Assembly (NCBI RefSeq): GCF_000349725.1
Contig: NZ_KB714703.1
Coordinates: 92,674-135,875 of the forward strand
Direction of reading: 5' to 3'
Source of the DNA: Ligilactobacillus pobuzihii E100301 = KCTC 13174
GTDB lineage: Bacteria > Bacillota > Bacilli > Lactobacillales > Lactobacillaceae
Length of the DNA: 43,202 nucleotides
In this document: piece after piece, positions 16,828-24,610 of the stretch
Position numbering within the stretch: position 1 is the stretch's first letter
Layout: the number at the start of each line of letters is the position of its first letter
The notes under the pieces: model-generated
The model's input: the letters and a program-made list of their open reading frames with translations, nothing else
Told to the model about the DNA's origin: nothing
Databases searched by the model: none
Translations under genes and position numbers: made by a program

Positions 16828-17533
16828 AATCACGCATCTCCTTCCAAGTCAGGATTTTATATTTTGGCTTTTCTTGCTTAGCATCTCTACTGAGTTTTCT
16901 CGCTGTGATGCCTAAATGCCTAGCAAGCTGTGTTAAATTCTCATAGCGCTTAACATCACCATTCTCAAACAAATAACGATATCTCCATCGCTTTACAATC
17001 TTCTTATATGCCTCTTGCATGTTGTAATGCTTGAACAAACGGCAAACATCACGAGCATTCATTCCTGGGCTGTAGCGTTCTAATCTTTTAGCAATTGCAT
17101 TAACACTTTCGGCATTTTCTGATGCTTCAATCAACATTTCTTGCGTAATCATAGATGTTTTATCCTTACGTTTACGTTTCAGGTCAACACCGTATTTCTT
17201 AAGAACTCGATATATTGGCGTATTGCTGTTATACCCTAGATCTTTAACAATTTTAGTCACTGGTACACTAGATTGATATTGTTCAACGATATATTTTTCT
17301 TTTTCTGCCTTGTTCAAATTAATTAAGTCTTCTCTTGGGATTACTACTTTTCCCGTAGGATTTTCTCGCGCTTTAACTTCAGGTCTTTTATATAGCTTGC
17401 GGTATGCGATCACATTCGGGTCATGCTCAACTTCGGGATTATCCCAATGATGATAACCATACTTGCGATCTAAATACTTAACTAATTCTCTTGTGCGTTC
17501 TTTAATGTCCTCACGTGTTAATATCGCTGTCAT
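16814..17533 (-). CDS. HTH-containing phage protein of unknown role
   Basis: 239 residues from ATG 17533 (GGGAGGG, 7-base spacer). Basic throughout. At least two HTH-like stretches: VTKIVKDLGYNSNTPIYRVL (about residues 93-112) and YENLTQLARHLGITARKLS (about 200-218). Likely DNA-binding; lies just before arpU and may help early-to-late switching, but this is inference from place only. Confidence 0.72.
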   Translation of the reverse strand: MTAILTREDIKERTRELVKYLDRKYGYHHWDNPEVEHDPNVIAYRKLYKRPEVKARENPTGKVVIPREDLINLNKAEKEKYIVEQYQSSVPVTKIVKDLGYNSNTPIYRVLKKYGVDLKRKRKDKTSMITQEMLIEASENAESVNAIAKRLERYSPGMNARDVCRLFKHYNMQEAYKKIVKRWRYRYLFENGDVKRYENLTQLARHLGITARKLSRDAKQEKPKYKILTWKEMRDCEDI

Positions 17534-17793
17534 ATACGTTCCCTCCCATTTGGAAATTCTTTTGCATATTCTTGCTGGTACCACAGACAATATTGCTTAA
17601 TGACCGCTGCTTCTTCGAGGTCATTTAACATGCTGTATTCTTCGCTAGTTGTGTAAAAATCTATTGCGGAATTGCCTATACACGATAGGTAATCAGATAA
17701 GCTTTTAAATGACGTACACATATATTTTATTGAATATTGTTTTAAATCTTCTAAAACTGCGTTCATTTCTTTCTGATGTGGATATTGATTCAC
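17530..17793 (-). CDS. Hypothetical protein, 87 residues
   Basis: GTG 17793 is preferred because AAGGAG lies nine bases upstream; TTG 17802 would abut that site. Helical, with LEDLKQYSIKYMCTS and IKQYCLWYQQEYAKEF. Overlaps the next gene's ATG by four bases. First gene after the structured-RNA block. Family not recognised. Confidence 0.65.
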   Translation of the reverse strand: MNQYPHQKEMNAVLEDLKQYSIKYMCTSFKSLSDYLSCIGNSAIDFYTTSEEYSMLNDLEEAAVIKQYCLWYQQEYAKEFPNGRERI

Positions 17794-17817
17794 GTCTTTC
17801 AACTCCTTGTATTTATT

Positions 17818-18446
17818 TTTTAATCGATTAAAACGCCCCGCAACGGTAACGATCCGTTGTTAAAACCAATTCGGGACATAACTGCCGACGGGCAAAACAA
17901 AACAAACTTTAAAAAGGGCGTTTCCTTCTTTCTGTAATTTGATATGTCGGCAGATACTAGCTAGCTTGGATAGCGTAAATTTATCTAGGTTAATTAAATA
18001 TATTGAGATATTTAAAAGGCCCATCACTCTCTTTTCTATAATTTGAATTTCCTCACTAGCTAAATGCTGGGGATGAAGTTTTGAAGTTTTTTTGGAGATG
18101 CTTTCCACACATCCTCTTTTTTATTTTTCCCAGCATATGAGCGAGAGAGTTTTGGCACTCAAACGCCCCATTAACGTGACCTAATTTGCGCTTTGATTTG
18201 TGAGTATCTAAGCACTTAGATCAACGTGTAAACTTGTATCATCTTCTTTCTTTCAGCCAACTTTTTTGTCTCGATTGTCGGTTCGAGCGATTATGCAAAA
18301 ATATTTGTTGGCCTTACTCGCTTTGCCGTTATCATAAGCAAGCTGTGGTCGGAGCTGAGAAATAATTGTTGATACCTTTTTGAGTTTAGGCTTGATTGCT
18401 CCGACTAATGAGCAGAGTGACTTTGACACCACAATGCCCTAAATTT
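17818..18446 (-). ncRNA. Candidate large structured RNA A (about 600 nt)
   Basis: A 630-base gene-free block with perfect inverted repeats: 18348-18355/18398-18405 (8 bp, GTCGGAGC), 18064-18071/18129-18136 (8 bp, ATGCTGGG), 17882-17889/17946-17953 (8 bp, CTGCCGAC), 17831-17838/17916-17923 (8 bp, AAACGCCC, interleaved with the previous helix), 18256-18261/18307-18312 enclosing 18270-18274/18283-18287, 18206-18211/18216-18221, 18317-18323/18336-18342 (7 bp, G-U only on minus) and 17841-17846/17854-17859 (6 bp). Strand is favoured as minus by that G-U pair and the flanking operon, but G-U pairs at two helix ends favour plus. Possible GOLLD/ROOL relative; unproven. Ends near a 16-base perfect palindrome (17818-17833). 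Confidence 0.6.
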
Positions 18447-18650
18447 CTAAAATACTTTTTCTCCGTCAACTTCCACGATTGCCTTGTATAACACTTCATC
18501 ACGTTCTAATTGAGCTAATTTTGTATAAGCTGTCAATGTATCAGTATCAGCTAGTTGTGCAATATGGCGCATCACATCAGCAACACACGCATCTTCTAAT
18601 CCACATGTAACAACTAACCAGTGATAGACTTTTTGCTGATTTTCATTCAT
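18447..18650 (-). CDS. Hypothetical protein, 67 residues
   Basis: ATG 18650 with GGAGG in reach; overlaps the yopX-like stop by eight bases. MNENQQKVYHWLVVTCGLED and LTAYTKLAQLERDEVLY suggest a small helical, possibly wHTH-like protein. Last gene before the structured RNA block. No family recognised. Confidence 0.65.
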   Translation of the reverse strand: MNENQQKVYHWLVVTCGLEDACVADVMRHIAQLADTDTLTAYTKLAQLERDEVLYKAIVEVDGEKVF

Positions 18651-19122
18651 TTTTGTCACCCTCCAATAATTCTGGATTAGCATGAATATTGCCAATTACA
18701 TAGCAATCTTTTGACAAGTTCATTCTTTTTGGTATCGGATGTTCATCGTCGAATTGCTCTGGCTCGTCAGTAAATATTTTTGTAATAACTACACCTTGAG
18801 AATTCCAAATTCTAACTGTCCCCCACAACGTGGTCGAGATTGAATAGTCGTAATCTATAAAGCCTAATGTTACTGGGTCATAGTTAGCTCCCCATTCTCG
18901 GTTATACTCAATTTGAACAATGTCATTTTCGTAAATTTCCTTGCCGTTTTTATCAACAAGACCAGTAAATTGTTCTAACTCCCATTCACTTTTTAAATCT
19001 CCATTAATGCCTGAATAATCAACTGCGCAAGTTGCGCCTTTTTGTCGTTCAAAATCAAGCGTTTTGATTTCAACTAGCTCTTCTGCAATCTTGTCCCAAG
19101 CTCTGAACTTAATCTTTCTCAT
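18643..19122 (-). CDS. YopX-family protein
   Basis: 159 residues. MRKIKFRAWDK at the start, LEQFTGLVDKNGKEIYENDIV in the middle and YVIGNIHANPELL near the end are the signatures of the YopX family. Widespread in phages of Firmicutes, assembles as an oligomer in known structures, function unknown. Confidence 0.93.
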   Translation of the reverse strand: MRKIKFRAWDKIAEELVEIKTLDFERQKGATCAVDYSGINGDLKSEWELEQFTGLVDKNGKEIYENDIVQIEYNREWGANYDPVTLGFIDYDYSISTTLWGTVRIWNSQGVVITKIFTDEPEQFDDEHPIPKRMNLSKDCYVIGNIHANPELLEGDKNE

Positions 19123-19133
19123 GCAATCACTCC

Positions 19134-19592
19134 TTACTGTCCGATATAGTCATGGATGTCATAATCAAGGCTTGTCATTTTGATCGGTTCAAATTTCTTT
19201 TTAGTGTCCATAATCTTCAACCAGAACCACCCTTTGCGTGGGATAACTACTTCAACAGGCTGGTTTTGAGTTGATTGAATTAAAGCGAATCTCAATCTAG
19301 CGTCTGCCTTTACTCCGTAGCCTGTAAAACTGTTCTTCACGTCAATTAGATGTCCTCTACCCGATTGATCGATAACTACAAAATCAGGCTTATAATCATG
19401 TCCCTTGCAATCCGTCCCGCCTAATTGATATGGCTCAATAATTCTAATTGGGCGGTGTACGCTGACTTGCTGACATTTTCCTCTAATAAATTGGCGATAG
19501 AAACTAGCTTCCTGCTGTGAATCAAACCTATATCCATCTAGCAAAGTTTTAATTCCTTGATTTACGCCAATTCTATTTGACTGCTTGCTCAT
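19134..19592 (-). CDS. DUF1064-family putative nuclease
   Basis: 152 residues from ATG 19592 (GAGGT, 8-base spacer). FDSQQEASFY, HDYKPDFVVIDQSGRGHLID and VKNSFTG give the E...PDF...D-x-K pattern of a PD-(D/E)XK fold, as in DUF1064 phage proteins. Likely acts on phage recombination or replication DNA; substrate unknown. Confidence 0.82.
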   Translation of the reverse strand: MSKQSNRIGVNQGIKTLLDGYRFDSQQEASFYRQFIRGKCQQVSVHRPIRIIEPYQLGGTDCKGHDYKPDFVVIDQSGRGHLIDVKNSFTGYGVKADARLRFALIQSTQNQPVEVVIPRKGWFWLKIMDTKKKFEPIKMTSLDYDIHDYIGQ

Positions 19593-19893
19593 ATTTTTCA
19601 ACCTCACGTTTTAAAGCATTTAAAGCATCGTTCTTGGCATCTTTAATCAGTTTGATATAATCTTGCACAGAACGAACTTCAACGTCTTGCATCCCATCAC
19701 AGTGGTCAATAAAGCCACATAAGGCAGGCTCTAACTTGCCGTAGTACCATTGACCGCCTCTAATTTGTTTAACCGCTCCAGTATCTTTATCTGTAACTGT
19801 CTTCGTTTCATTCAAAATATAATTGTAAGGGTCACGTGTGATTGTGAATTGATCGTTAATTTTGATTTCAAGCTTGCTTTCTTTATTTGCCAT
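19573..19893 (-). CDS. Hypothetical phage protein, 106 residues
   Basis: ATG 19893 preceded by GGAGG. KINDQFTITRDPYNYILNE at the start resembles a conserved phage protein of Lactobacillales; a helical C-terminus (ALNALKREVEKYEQ) follows. Overlaps the DUF1064 gene start by 20 bases. Function unknown. Confidence 0.78.
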   Translation of the reverse strand: MANKESKLEIKINDQFTITRDPYNYILNETKTVTDKDTGAVKQIRGGQWYYGKLEPALCGFIDHCDGMQDVEVRSVQDYIKLIKDAKNDALNALKREVEKYEQAVK

Positions 19894-19988
19894 TTAAACC
19901 AACCTCCTGCTTATTTTTGATTGTTCATGGATAATTTACTGTTTAATACATTTAGCTCACTCTATTGGCTCACATTGTCCATTTAACG

Positions 19989-20168
19989 TTAAATGTGTGT
20001 CCGTGGTATCGTGAATTTGTCATAACCGTTATTGATCATTCCTTGGTCAACTTTCTCGGGCTTGTGTATCTCACTGACGATATATGGCTCACGACTGCCA
20101 CGGACTAATGTGTGCGCTCGTGGATTCCAGTTGATAACGTGGCGGTCGGCTTTAATCTTCTTCGGCAT
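19989..20168 (-). CDS. Small hypothetical protein, 59 residues
   Basis: ATG 20168 with GAGGTG upstream, inside the 3' end of the previous gene (17-base overlap). Starts MPKKIKADRHVINWNPRAH and contains VRGSREPYIVSEIHKPEKVD. Its stop lies on a 14-base palindrome centred on AACGTT (19983-19996). No known family. Confidence 0.7.
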   Translation of the reverse strand: MPKKIKADRHVINWNPRAHTLVRGSREPYIVSEIHKPEKVDQGMINNGYDKFTIPRTHI

Positions 20169-20442
20169 TAGGCACCTCGCTATAAGTTTCCTTAAAAGCT
20201 TGATTGCTCATCACTCTTAATCTTGGCAAATCTCTAACCAACCAATCGCCAATTTTTATTTCTTGTTTCAAAAATATAAGTTTAGGGTTTAAAAAATAAT
20301 GAATATCATCACCGTACTCTGATTCAGCACCTTCTAGTTCTGCTCGGTTAACTTCTCCAATACCATACTTTTCAATCATTTCTTTTGAACCATCAAACTG
20401 TTCTGCCCGAATTGTGGTGTTGCTTCGAAATGTTTTAATCAC
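20152..20442 (-). CDS. Hypothetical phage protein, 96 residues
   Basis: Starts MIKTFRSNTTIRAEQFDGS; IKIGDWLVRDL and VMSNQAFKETYSEV resemble the common small phage proteins that end in G-D-W-(I/L)-V ... F-x-x-x-Y. Overlaps the upstream stop by four bases (ATGA type). Function unknown. Confidence 0.78.
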   Translation of the reverse strand: MIKTFRSNTTIRAEQFDGSKEMIEKYGIGEVNRAELEGAESEYGDDIHYFLNPKLIFLKQEIKIGDWLVRDLPRLRVMSNQAFKETYSEVPNAEED

Positions 20443-20651
20443 TCTTGCACCCCCTTAAATCTCAAATACTCACGCCACCCTAGTGCACCTACAAAGTTAG
20501 CTATCAGCGCAACATCATTCTTTTTGCCTTGATATTCTGCTGTTTGATCGTGATAGGCCAGCTTAATGTGATTGTCGCCATACACATATTTGGCATTGAT
20601 ATCGTCCATTTTCCAAGTTTCGATGGACTCTAAGAACTGTTTTCTAGTCAT
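20439..20651 (-). CDS. Hypothetical protein, 70 residues
   Basis: MTRKQFLESIETWKMDDINA and a WREYLRFKG motif near the end. Coupled by four-base overlaps at both ends to its neighbours in a run of small early genes. No family recognised. Confidence 0.7.
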   Translation of the reverse strand: MTRKQFLESIETWKMDDINAKYVYGDNHIKLAYHDQTAEYQGKKNDVALIANFVGALGWREYLRFKGVQE

Positions 20652-20896
20652 TCTTGTTCCTCATCATCTGGTGCCCATTGAGCTACGAACCTTGCTCTGG
20701 GAACTTGCATAAATGTATCGTCAATAAAGTTTACCTTGTAGCAATCATCACCGTAGCTGTTATAAACTCTTTCAGTTTTTACATGGAAAATCGGGTCTAT
20801 GCTCTCAACCAAACATTGTGAAATATCGTCTTCTTCATCGACACTAAATATATAAGGGTCAGGTGCTCCCAATTCGGTTAGTTTGATTATCTTCAT
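20648..20896 (-). CDS. Hypothetical acidic protein, 82 residues
   Basis: MKIIKLTELGAPDPYIFSVD then an acidic, beta-rich body ending FVAQWAPDDEEQE. Four-base overlaps with both neighbours. Such small acidic proteins can be DNA mimics, but nothing here proves it. Confidence 0.7.
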   Translation of the reverse strand: MKIIKLTELGAPDPYIFSVDEEDDISQCLVESIDPIFHVKTERVYNSYGDDCYKVNFIDDTFMQVPRARFVAQWAPDDEEQE

Positions 20897-21669
20897 TCTT
20901 CTACCTCGACTCTCTTATAGATAGATTCATCTTCTAAACCGTAATATTTCAGTTCTTCGACTGTGAACTGCTGATTATAATCATCGTTGTAAGCAGAACT
21001 TGAACCTTTAAGTCCGCCGTCTGTATGTTTAAAATAAAATCTATTCTCAATGTGTGGCACTTTGACGTTCCACTTCTTATCAGGGATAACTTCGATCAAT
21101 GATTCGTCAGTCCACGCACGAGCAAAATCACGCTGTACGTCATTCAGATATTTTGGTGGTGCAGAATAAAATAATTTGTTGTTTAGATTTATGCACTCGT
21201 CCCTATGTTCAAAAATTAATACCATTGCGTTATATAAAGCCGTTACATGTTTTTTAATATCATCGAACTCTCTCTTCTCCTCTTCAGTAAATTTAACTTT
21301 CGGATAAAGCAGGGACTTGGGAATGTCAATGCCATCTGCAATATCAAAAATTGGTGTTAATCGTCCAGATGGCTCATGATATTTGACGATAGGAACTTGT
21401 CCGTCACTTGTTGTTCTAATTTGCTCTGCGTCTTTTCCGTAAATCGTTATATAATCTTCCATTTTGCTTTCCTCCATTAGGTTGCTGACTTCTGAAACAT
21501 TCTTGGGTGCTCCATAGTATATTATTTCGATCCTGAGACCGTCATCGTTTTCAATACGTAAAACAGTAGGAAATGCAATAGAACGTTCTATAACCGCTTG
21601 GCTTAAATTCAGCTTGTTACATAGCCACTCCCATTGCTCTTGCGTCCGTACTCGGTAATACTTGGCCAT
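20893..21669 (-). CDS. DUF1642-like phage protein
   Basis: 258 residues, ATG 21669 with AAAGGAG. The last 60 residues (KWNVKVPHIENRFYFKH, then FTVEELKYYGLEDESI) resemble the C-terminal module of DUF1642 proteins common in Lactobacillales phages. The N-terminal part (YYRVRTQEQWEWLCNKLN) is different and may be a separate module. Function unknown. Confidence 0.68.
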   Translation of the reverse strand: MAKYYRVRTQEQWEWLCNKLNLSQAVIERSIAFPTVLRIENDDGLRIEIIYYGAPKNVSEVSNLMEESKMEDYITIYGKDAEQIRTTSDGQVPIVKYHEPSGRLTPIFDIADGIDIPKSLLYPKVKFTEEEKREFDDIKKHVTALYNAMVLIFEHRDECINLNNKLFYSAPPKYLNDVQRDFARAWTDESLIEVIPDKKWNVKVPHIENRFYFKHTDGGLKGSSSAYNDDYNQQFTVEELKYYGLEDESIYKRVEVEE

Positions 21670-21684
21670 TTAGTTCACGCTCCT

Positions 21685-22491
21685 TTAAAGTGCTAATAAT
21701 GACATTTCCGCATGATTTAACATTTTTTCATTAGCCAATCTGAACATATCCTTTTTTATTTCAAAACCATACGCACTACGATTCAATTCAGCAGCTGCTC
21801 TTAGCGTTGATCCACTACCTGCTACGGGATCTATAACTGTGTCCCCTGGGTCGCTGAATATTTCAATCAGCCGTTTTAAAACTGGTACAGGCTTTTGTGT
21901 CGGATGAATTTTCGGATAAGAATTGTCAATGTCCCAATGAAACCAATTCATTATCATCTGGCCATCGTTGTTAAACTTTGGCAATTTATCACGGTATAAA
22001 ACCAAGCCATACTCACAACCGCCTACAATCTTCATATTGGCTTTTAGCGCTTGCGCTGATGACTTTTTGATAAACGTCAACGGAATATAATGCTGAAACC
22101 CATACCGCTTGCCATAATCAATAACCATTTGTAACTGCTCAAATGCACAAAACACAACCATTGCAGGTGCTTTATTTCTACCCTTCTTAGGCTCCTTAAC
22201 TAACATGCGAGAACAAAAGTGCATGTATTCTGCTATTCTGAAATCAACATCTGTATCGAAGAAAGTTGAATTAGCTTTCTTGCTTTCACCATTTTTATCA
22301 TCTCCGCCGTTATACCAAGCAGGGTTACTTGCATAAGCCTTATTAGCCAAGTTGTAAGGGATGTCTGCAATAACCAGCTGTGCTTTGGGTATGCCATAAC
22401 GCTTATAATTCTGAAAATGATCGTTGAATAATTCTACTTTCGTTGTTTTAGGTCTATACTTTTCTATATAGCTATCTTTTGTATTATCCAA
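21685..22491 (-). CDS. DNA methyltransferase (orphan, beta-type order)
   Basis: 268 residues from TTG 22491 within the upstream stop. Catalytic motif IV ADIPYN (residues about 42-47) precedes AdoMet motif I DPVAGSGSTLRAA (about 223-235), the order of beta-class N6-adenine or N4-cytosine enzymes; KIHPTQKPVPVLKRLIEI is the usual motif X-like lead-in. No restriction endonuclease partner adjoins it, so protection of phage DNA from host restriction is the likely role. Target sequence cannot be read from this. Confidence 0.92.
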   Translation of the reverse strand: MDNTKDSYIEKYRPKTTKVELFNDHFQNYKRYGIPKAQLVIADIPYNLANKAYASNPAWYNGGDDKNGESKKANSTFFDTDVDFRIAEYMHFCSRMLVKEPKKGRNKAPAMVVFCAFEQLQMVIDYGKRYGFQHYIPLTFIKKSSAQALKANMKIVGGCEYGLVLYRDKLPKFNNDGQMIMNWFHWDIDNSYPKIHPTQKPVPVLKRLIEIFSDPGDTVIDPVAGSGSTLRAAAELNRSAYGFEIKKDMFRLANEKMLNHAEMSLLAL

Positions 22492-22669
22492 TTACAGCAG
22501 CCCTCTTTTCAGCAATTTGTTTCTGCAACTTGGCTCGCATAGCTGCGACATCAAACTCTTTATGGCTCTTTCCCTTACATTCTGGACACTGCACAGCTTT
22601 AGCAAAGCCGCAGTCTGTTTGTAACCAGATAGTGCCACGGTTCTCACATATTGCACATTTAGTCGACAT
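22484..22669 (-). CDS. Small zinc-finger protein, 61 residues
   Basis: ATG 22669 (GGGAG upstream) lies inside the end of the DnaC-like gene. CAIC and CPEC pairs form one zinc site resembling half of a DnaJ Cys-rich repeat; a Lys/Arg/Ala helix follows. Often found beside phage helicase loaders. Function unknown. Confidence 0.75.
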   Translation of the reverse strand: MSTKCAICENRGTIWLQTDCGFAKAVQCPECKGKSHKEFDVAAMRAKLQKQIAEKRAAVIG

Positions 22670-23450
22670 TTCGCACATCTCCCATCTTGTTGAACGTTAT
22701 GCGGTGTTCCTTGCTTTTCGGATACAAACGGCTAACAGCTTTCTGGTTGTACATGCGGTCTATATCTTCTTGCAGATTGTTAGTTGTAATGATCGTTGGC
22801 TTTTCTACTTTATTCTTGTCAAAATCAATGCGAACGTTGGCGACCCGATACATGAAATCTTGCATATCCTTGCGAACTGGACGCACAACATTGTCAACTT
22901 TCATACCGCCTTCAGTTCCAAAATCATCTAGTAACAACACATCAACTTCTCGCATGGCTCTTTCTATCTTTTCTAACTGCGGTTTTACATCTGAGTAATC
23001 ATATTGCTTACTGATCAAGTCCGATAATTCTGCAGTCGATACAAACATGATTGACTTACCTGCTTTGCTTAACTCATCCAAAATTGCCAAACCTAACGAT
23101 GTTTTTCCTGTTCCTTTAGAACCAATCAGCAAAACATTAAATACATCAGTCTGCAGTTTCTTAGCTAACACAAAGGCTTGCTTGCCTATTTCTCTTGCGG
23201 TCTTTTCATCTTTTTGTAACGCTGGCTTCCATTGCTCGAAAGTGAAATGCAATGGTCTACCACCCCAAACAGATTGATTAAAATAAAATTTATTATGCGT
23301 TGCTTTGATGCTTTGGCGAGCCTTTTCGATAGTTTGTTTTTCTAGTTCTTCTTTAGTTGGTAAATGATCAATATCAACGCCTTTATCTTTAGCCATGCGT
23401 TTAATCATTCCTGGTCTTAAAGCACTAGATAAATCTTTAAACTCACTCAT
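22659..23450 (-). CDS. DnaC/IstB-like helicase loader ATPase
   Basis: 263 residues. Walker A GSKGTGKT (about 109-116), Walker B VLLLDDFG (about 170-177), sensor-like TIITTNN (about 222-228) and C-terminal AVSRLYPKS as arginine-finger region. Loads the host replicative helicase at the phage origin. Overlaps the 3' end of the initiator gene by eight bases. Confidence 0.93.
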   Translation of the reverse strand: MSEFKDLSSALRPGMIKRMAKDKGVDIDHLPTKEELEKQTIEKARQSIKATHNKFYFNQSVWGGRPLHFTFEQWKPALQKDEKTAREIGKQAFVLAKKLQTDVFNVLLIGSKGTGKTSLGLAILDELSKAGKSIMFVSTAELSDLISKQYDYSDVKPQLEKIERAMREVDVLLLDDFGTEGGMKVDNVVRPVRKDMQDFMYRVANVRIDFDKNKVEKPTIITTNNLQEDIDRMYNQKAVSRLYPKSKEHRITFNKMGDVRNVD

Positions 23451-24126
23451 ACCAAACTTCCCCTTGTTCCTGTGGTACTTCTAGCTGATCGTCAAATCTT
23501 CCGTTAAACCATGTAGCTCCATTCATTGGCTGTTTCCATGAATTAGCTGCAAGGTGTTTTTTATATAAAGACAATCGTTCTAGCAAATATTCATTGGTAT
23601 TCTTAACAGACTTTTTTCTCCAAGCTTTATAATGATTGAACGCTTCCTTCTTACCTTTTTTGTTCGGGTACTGATCCCAAACTTCTTGAAATTCTTTTTC
23701 AAAAGCATGTGGTGCATTGCCAAATGCACTATGTTCTTTAGTTAGTATTTCTTCTGGTTGTTTATTCTTTAAGTTAGTAGTTCTTAGTGTGCGGTTATCC
23801 ACGTGTTGATTTTCGATACGTGGTTTTTCAACATAGGGCTTTTCAGATATTATCCAATCTGAGGTTGAAATCTGCCCTTTTTCATTTCGCGTTCTTTTTC
23901 TGGCTAAGTAACCATATTTTTCTAGCTCTTTTAACCCTGTACGTAGTGCAGTTAAACCATCTGGTGAATGCCTTACAACTTCGTTAGTAAAATAATCCCA
24001 TTCGTCTGATTGACTCCAAAGATAGAAAAAAATCCCTCTTGCTTTCCAGCTCAACCGCTCATCTCTAACCACTGAATTATCAACTGTTGTAAAGCCTTTT
24101 TGACGTTGTTTTATAATTTTTGTCAT
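23443..24126 (-). CDS. Replication initiator (winged-helix, DnaD-like)
   Basis: 227 residues from ATG 24126 (AAGGAG, 7-base spacer). N-terminal winged helix: FTTVDNSVVRDERLSWKARG, then TALRTGLKELEKYGYLARKR. C-terminal part has YPNKKGKKEAFNHYKAWRK and MNGATWFNGRFDD, seen in phage replication proteins. Placed directly upstream of the loader. The origin is often inside such a gene, but I see no iteron array here. Confidence 0.85.
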   Translation of the reverse strand: MTKIIKQRQKGFTTVDNSVVRDERLSWKARGIFFYLWSQSDEWDYFTNEVVRHSPDGLTALRTGLKELEKYGYLARKRTRNEKGQISTSDWIISEKPYVEKPRIENQHVDNRTLRTTNLKNKQPEEILTKEHSAFGNAPHAFEKEFQEVWDQYPNKKGKKEAFNHYKAWRKKSVKNTNEYLLERLSLYKKHLAANSWKQPMNGATWFNGRFDDQLEVPQEQGEVWYE

Positions 24127-24143
24127 TACGATCACTCCTTAAA

Positions 24144-24554
24144 TCAGAATGGCAAATCATCATCTTGAATATCGATTTGTTGTCCATCGTCTGTCTGTGG
24201 TCCATTAACGCCACCATCGTCTACATTCTGCTGATTGTATGGATCTGGCTTGTCTTGTTTCGGATCTAGTAAGTCGAACTGTCCAACCACAACATCAGTG
24301 GTATAGACTGTCTTCCCATCTCGGTCTTGATAACTGCCGGTATTGATTCTTCCGGTAACCCCAATCTGTGAGCCTTTATGCGTGAACTTGGCTAGATTGT
24401 CAGCTCGTTTGTCCCATATTTGGCAGCGGATGAAGTCGGTGTGATCGTTGTAACCATTGATTGCTAGCGTGAAACTGCCTACGCTTTTGCCGCTGCTTGT
24501 TTGTCTGATTTGTACGTCTTTAGTTAAACGTCCGATCCCTGCAAATTGATTCAT
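24144..24554 (-). CDS. ssb: Single-stranded DNA-binding protein
   Basis: 136 residues. OB fold start MNQFAGIGRLTKDVQIRQT, FIRCQIWDKRADNLAKF in the core, and the acidic tip DDDLPF that binds partner proteins. ATG 24554 with AAAGGAG. Protects single strands during phage replication and ERF-type recombination. Confidence 0.96.
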   Translation of the reverse strand: MNQFAGIGRLTKDVQIRQTSSGKSVGSFTLAINGYNDHTDFIRCQIWDKRADNLAKFTHKGSQIGVTGRINTGSYQDRDGKTVYTTDVVVGQFDLLDPKQDKPDPYNQQNVDDGGVNGPQTDDGQQIDIQDDDLPF

Positions 24555-24610
24555 TGTGATTGCTCCTTTTCTTTGATTGCCTTTAAACTCGTCTTCTTAT
24601 GCTCCAATAC

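Noticed and set aside
17860-18108. 82-codon leftward ORF from a GTG
   Set aside because: It lies within RNA A, its start region forms one side of an 8-bp helix, its 3' part forms another, and no protein family or good ribosome spacing supports it.
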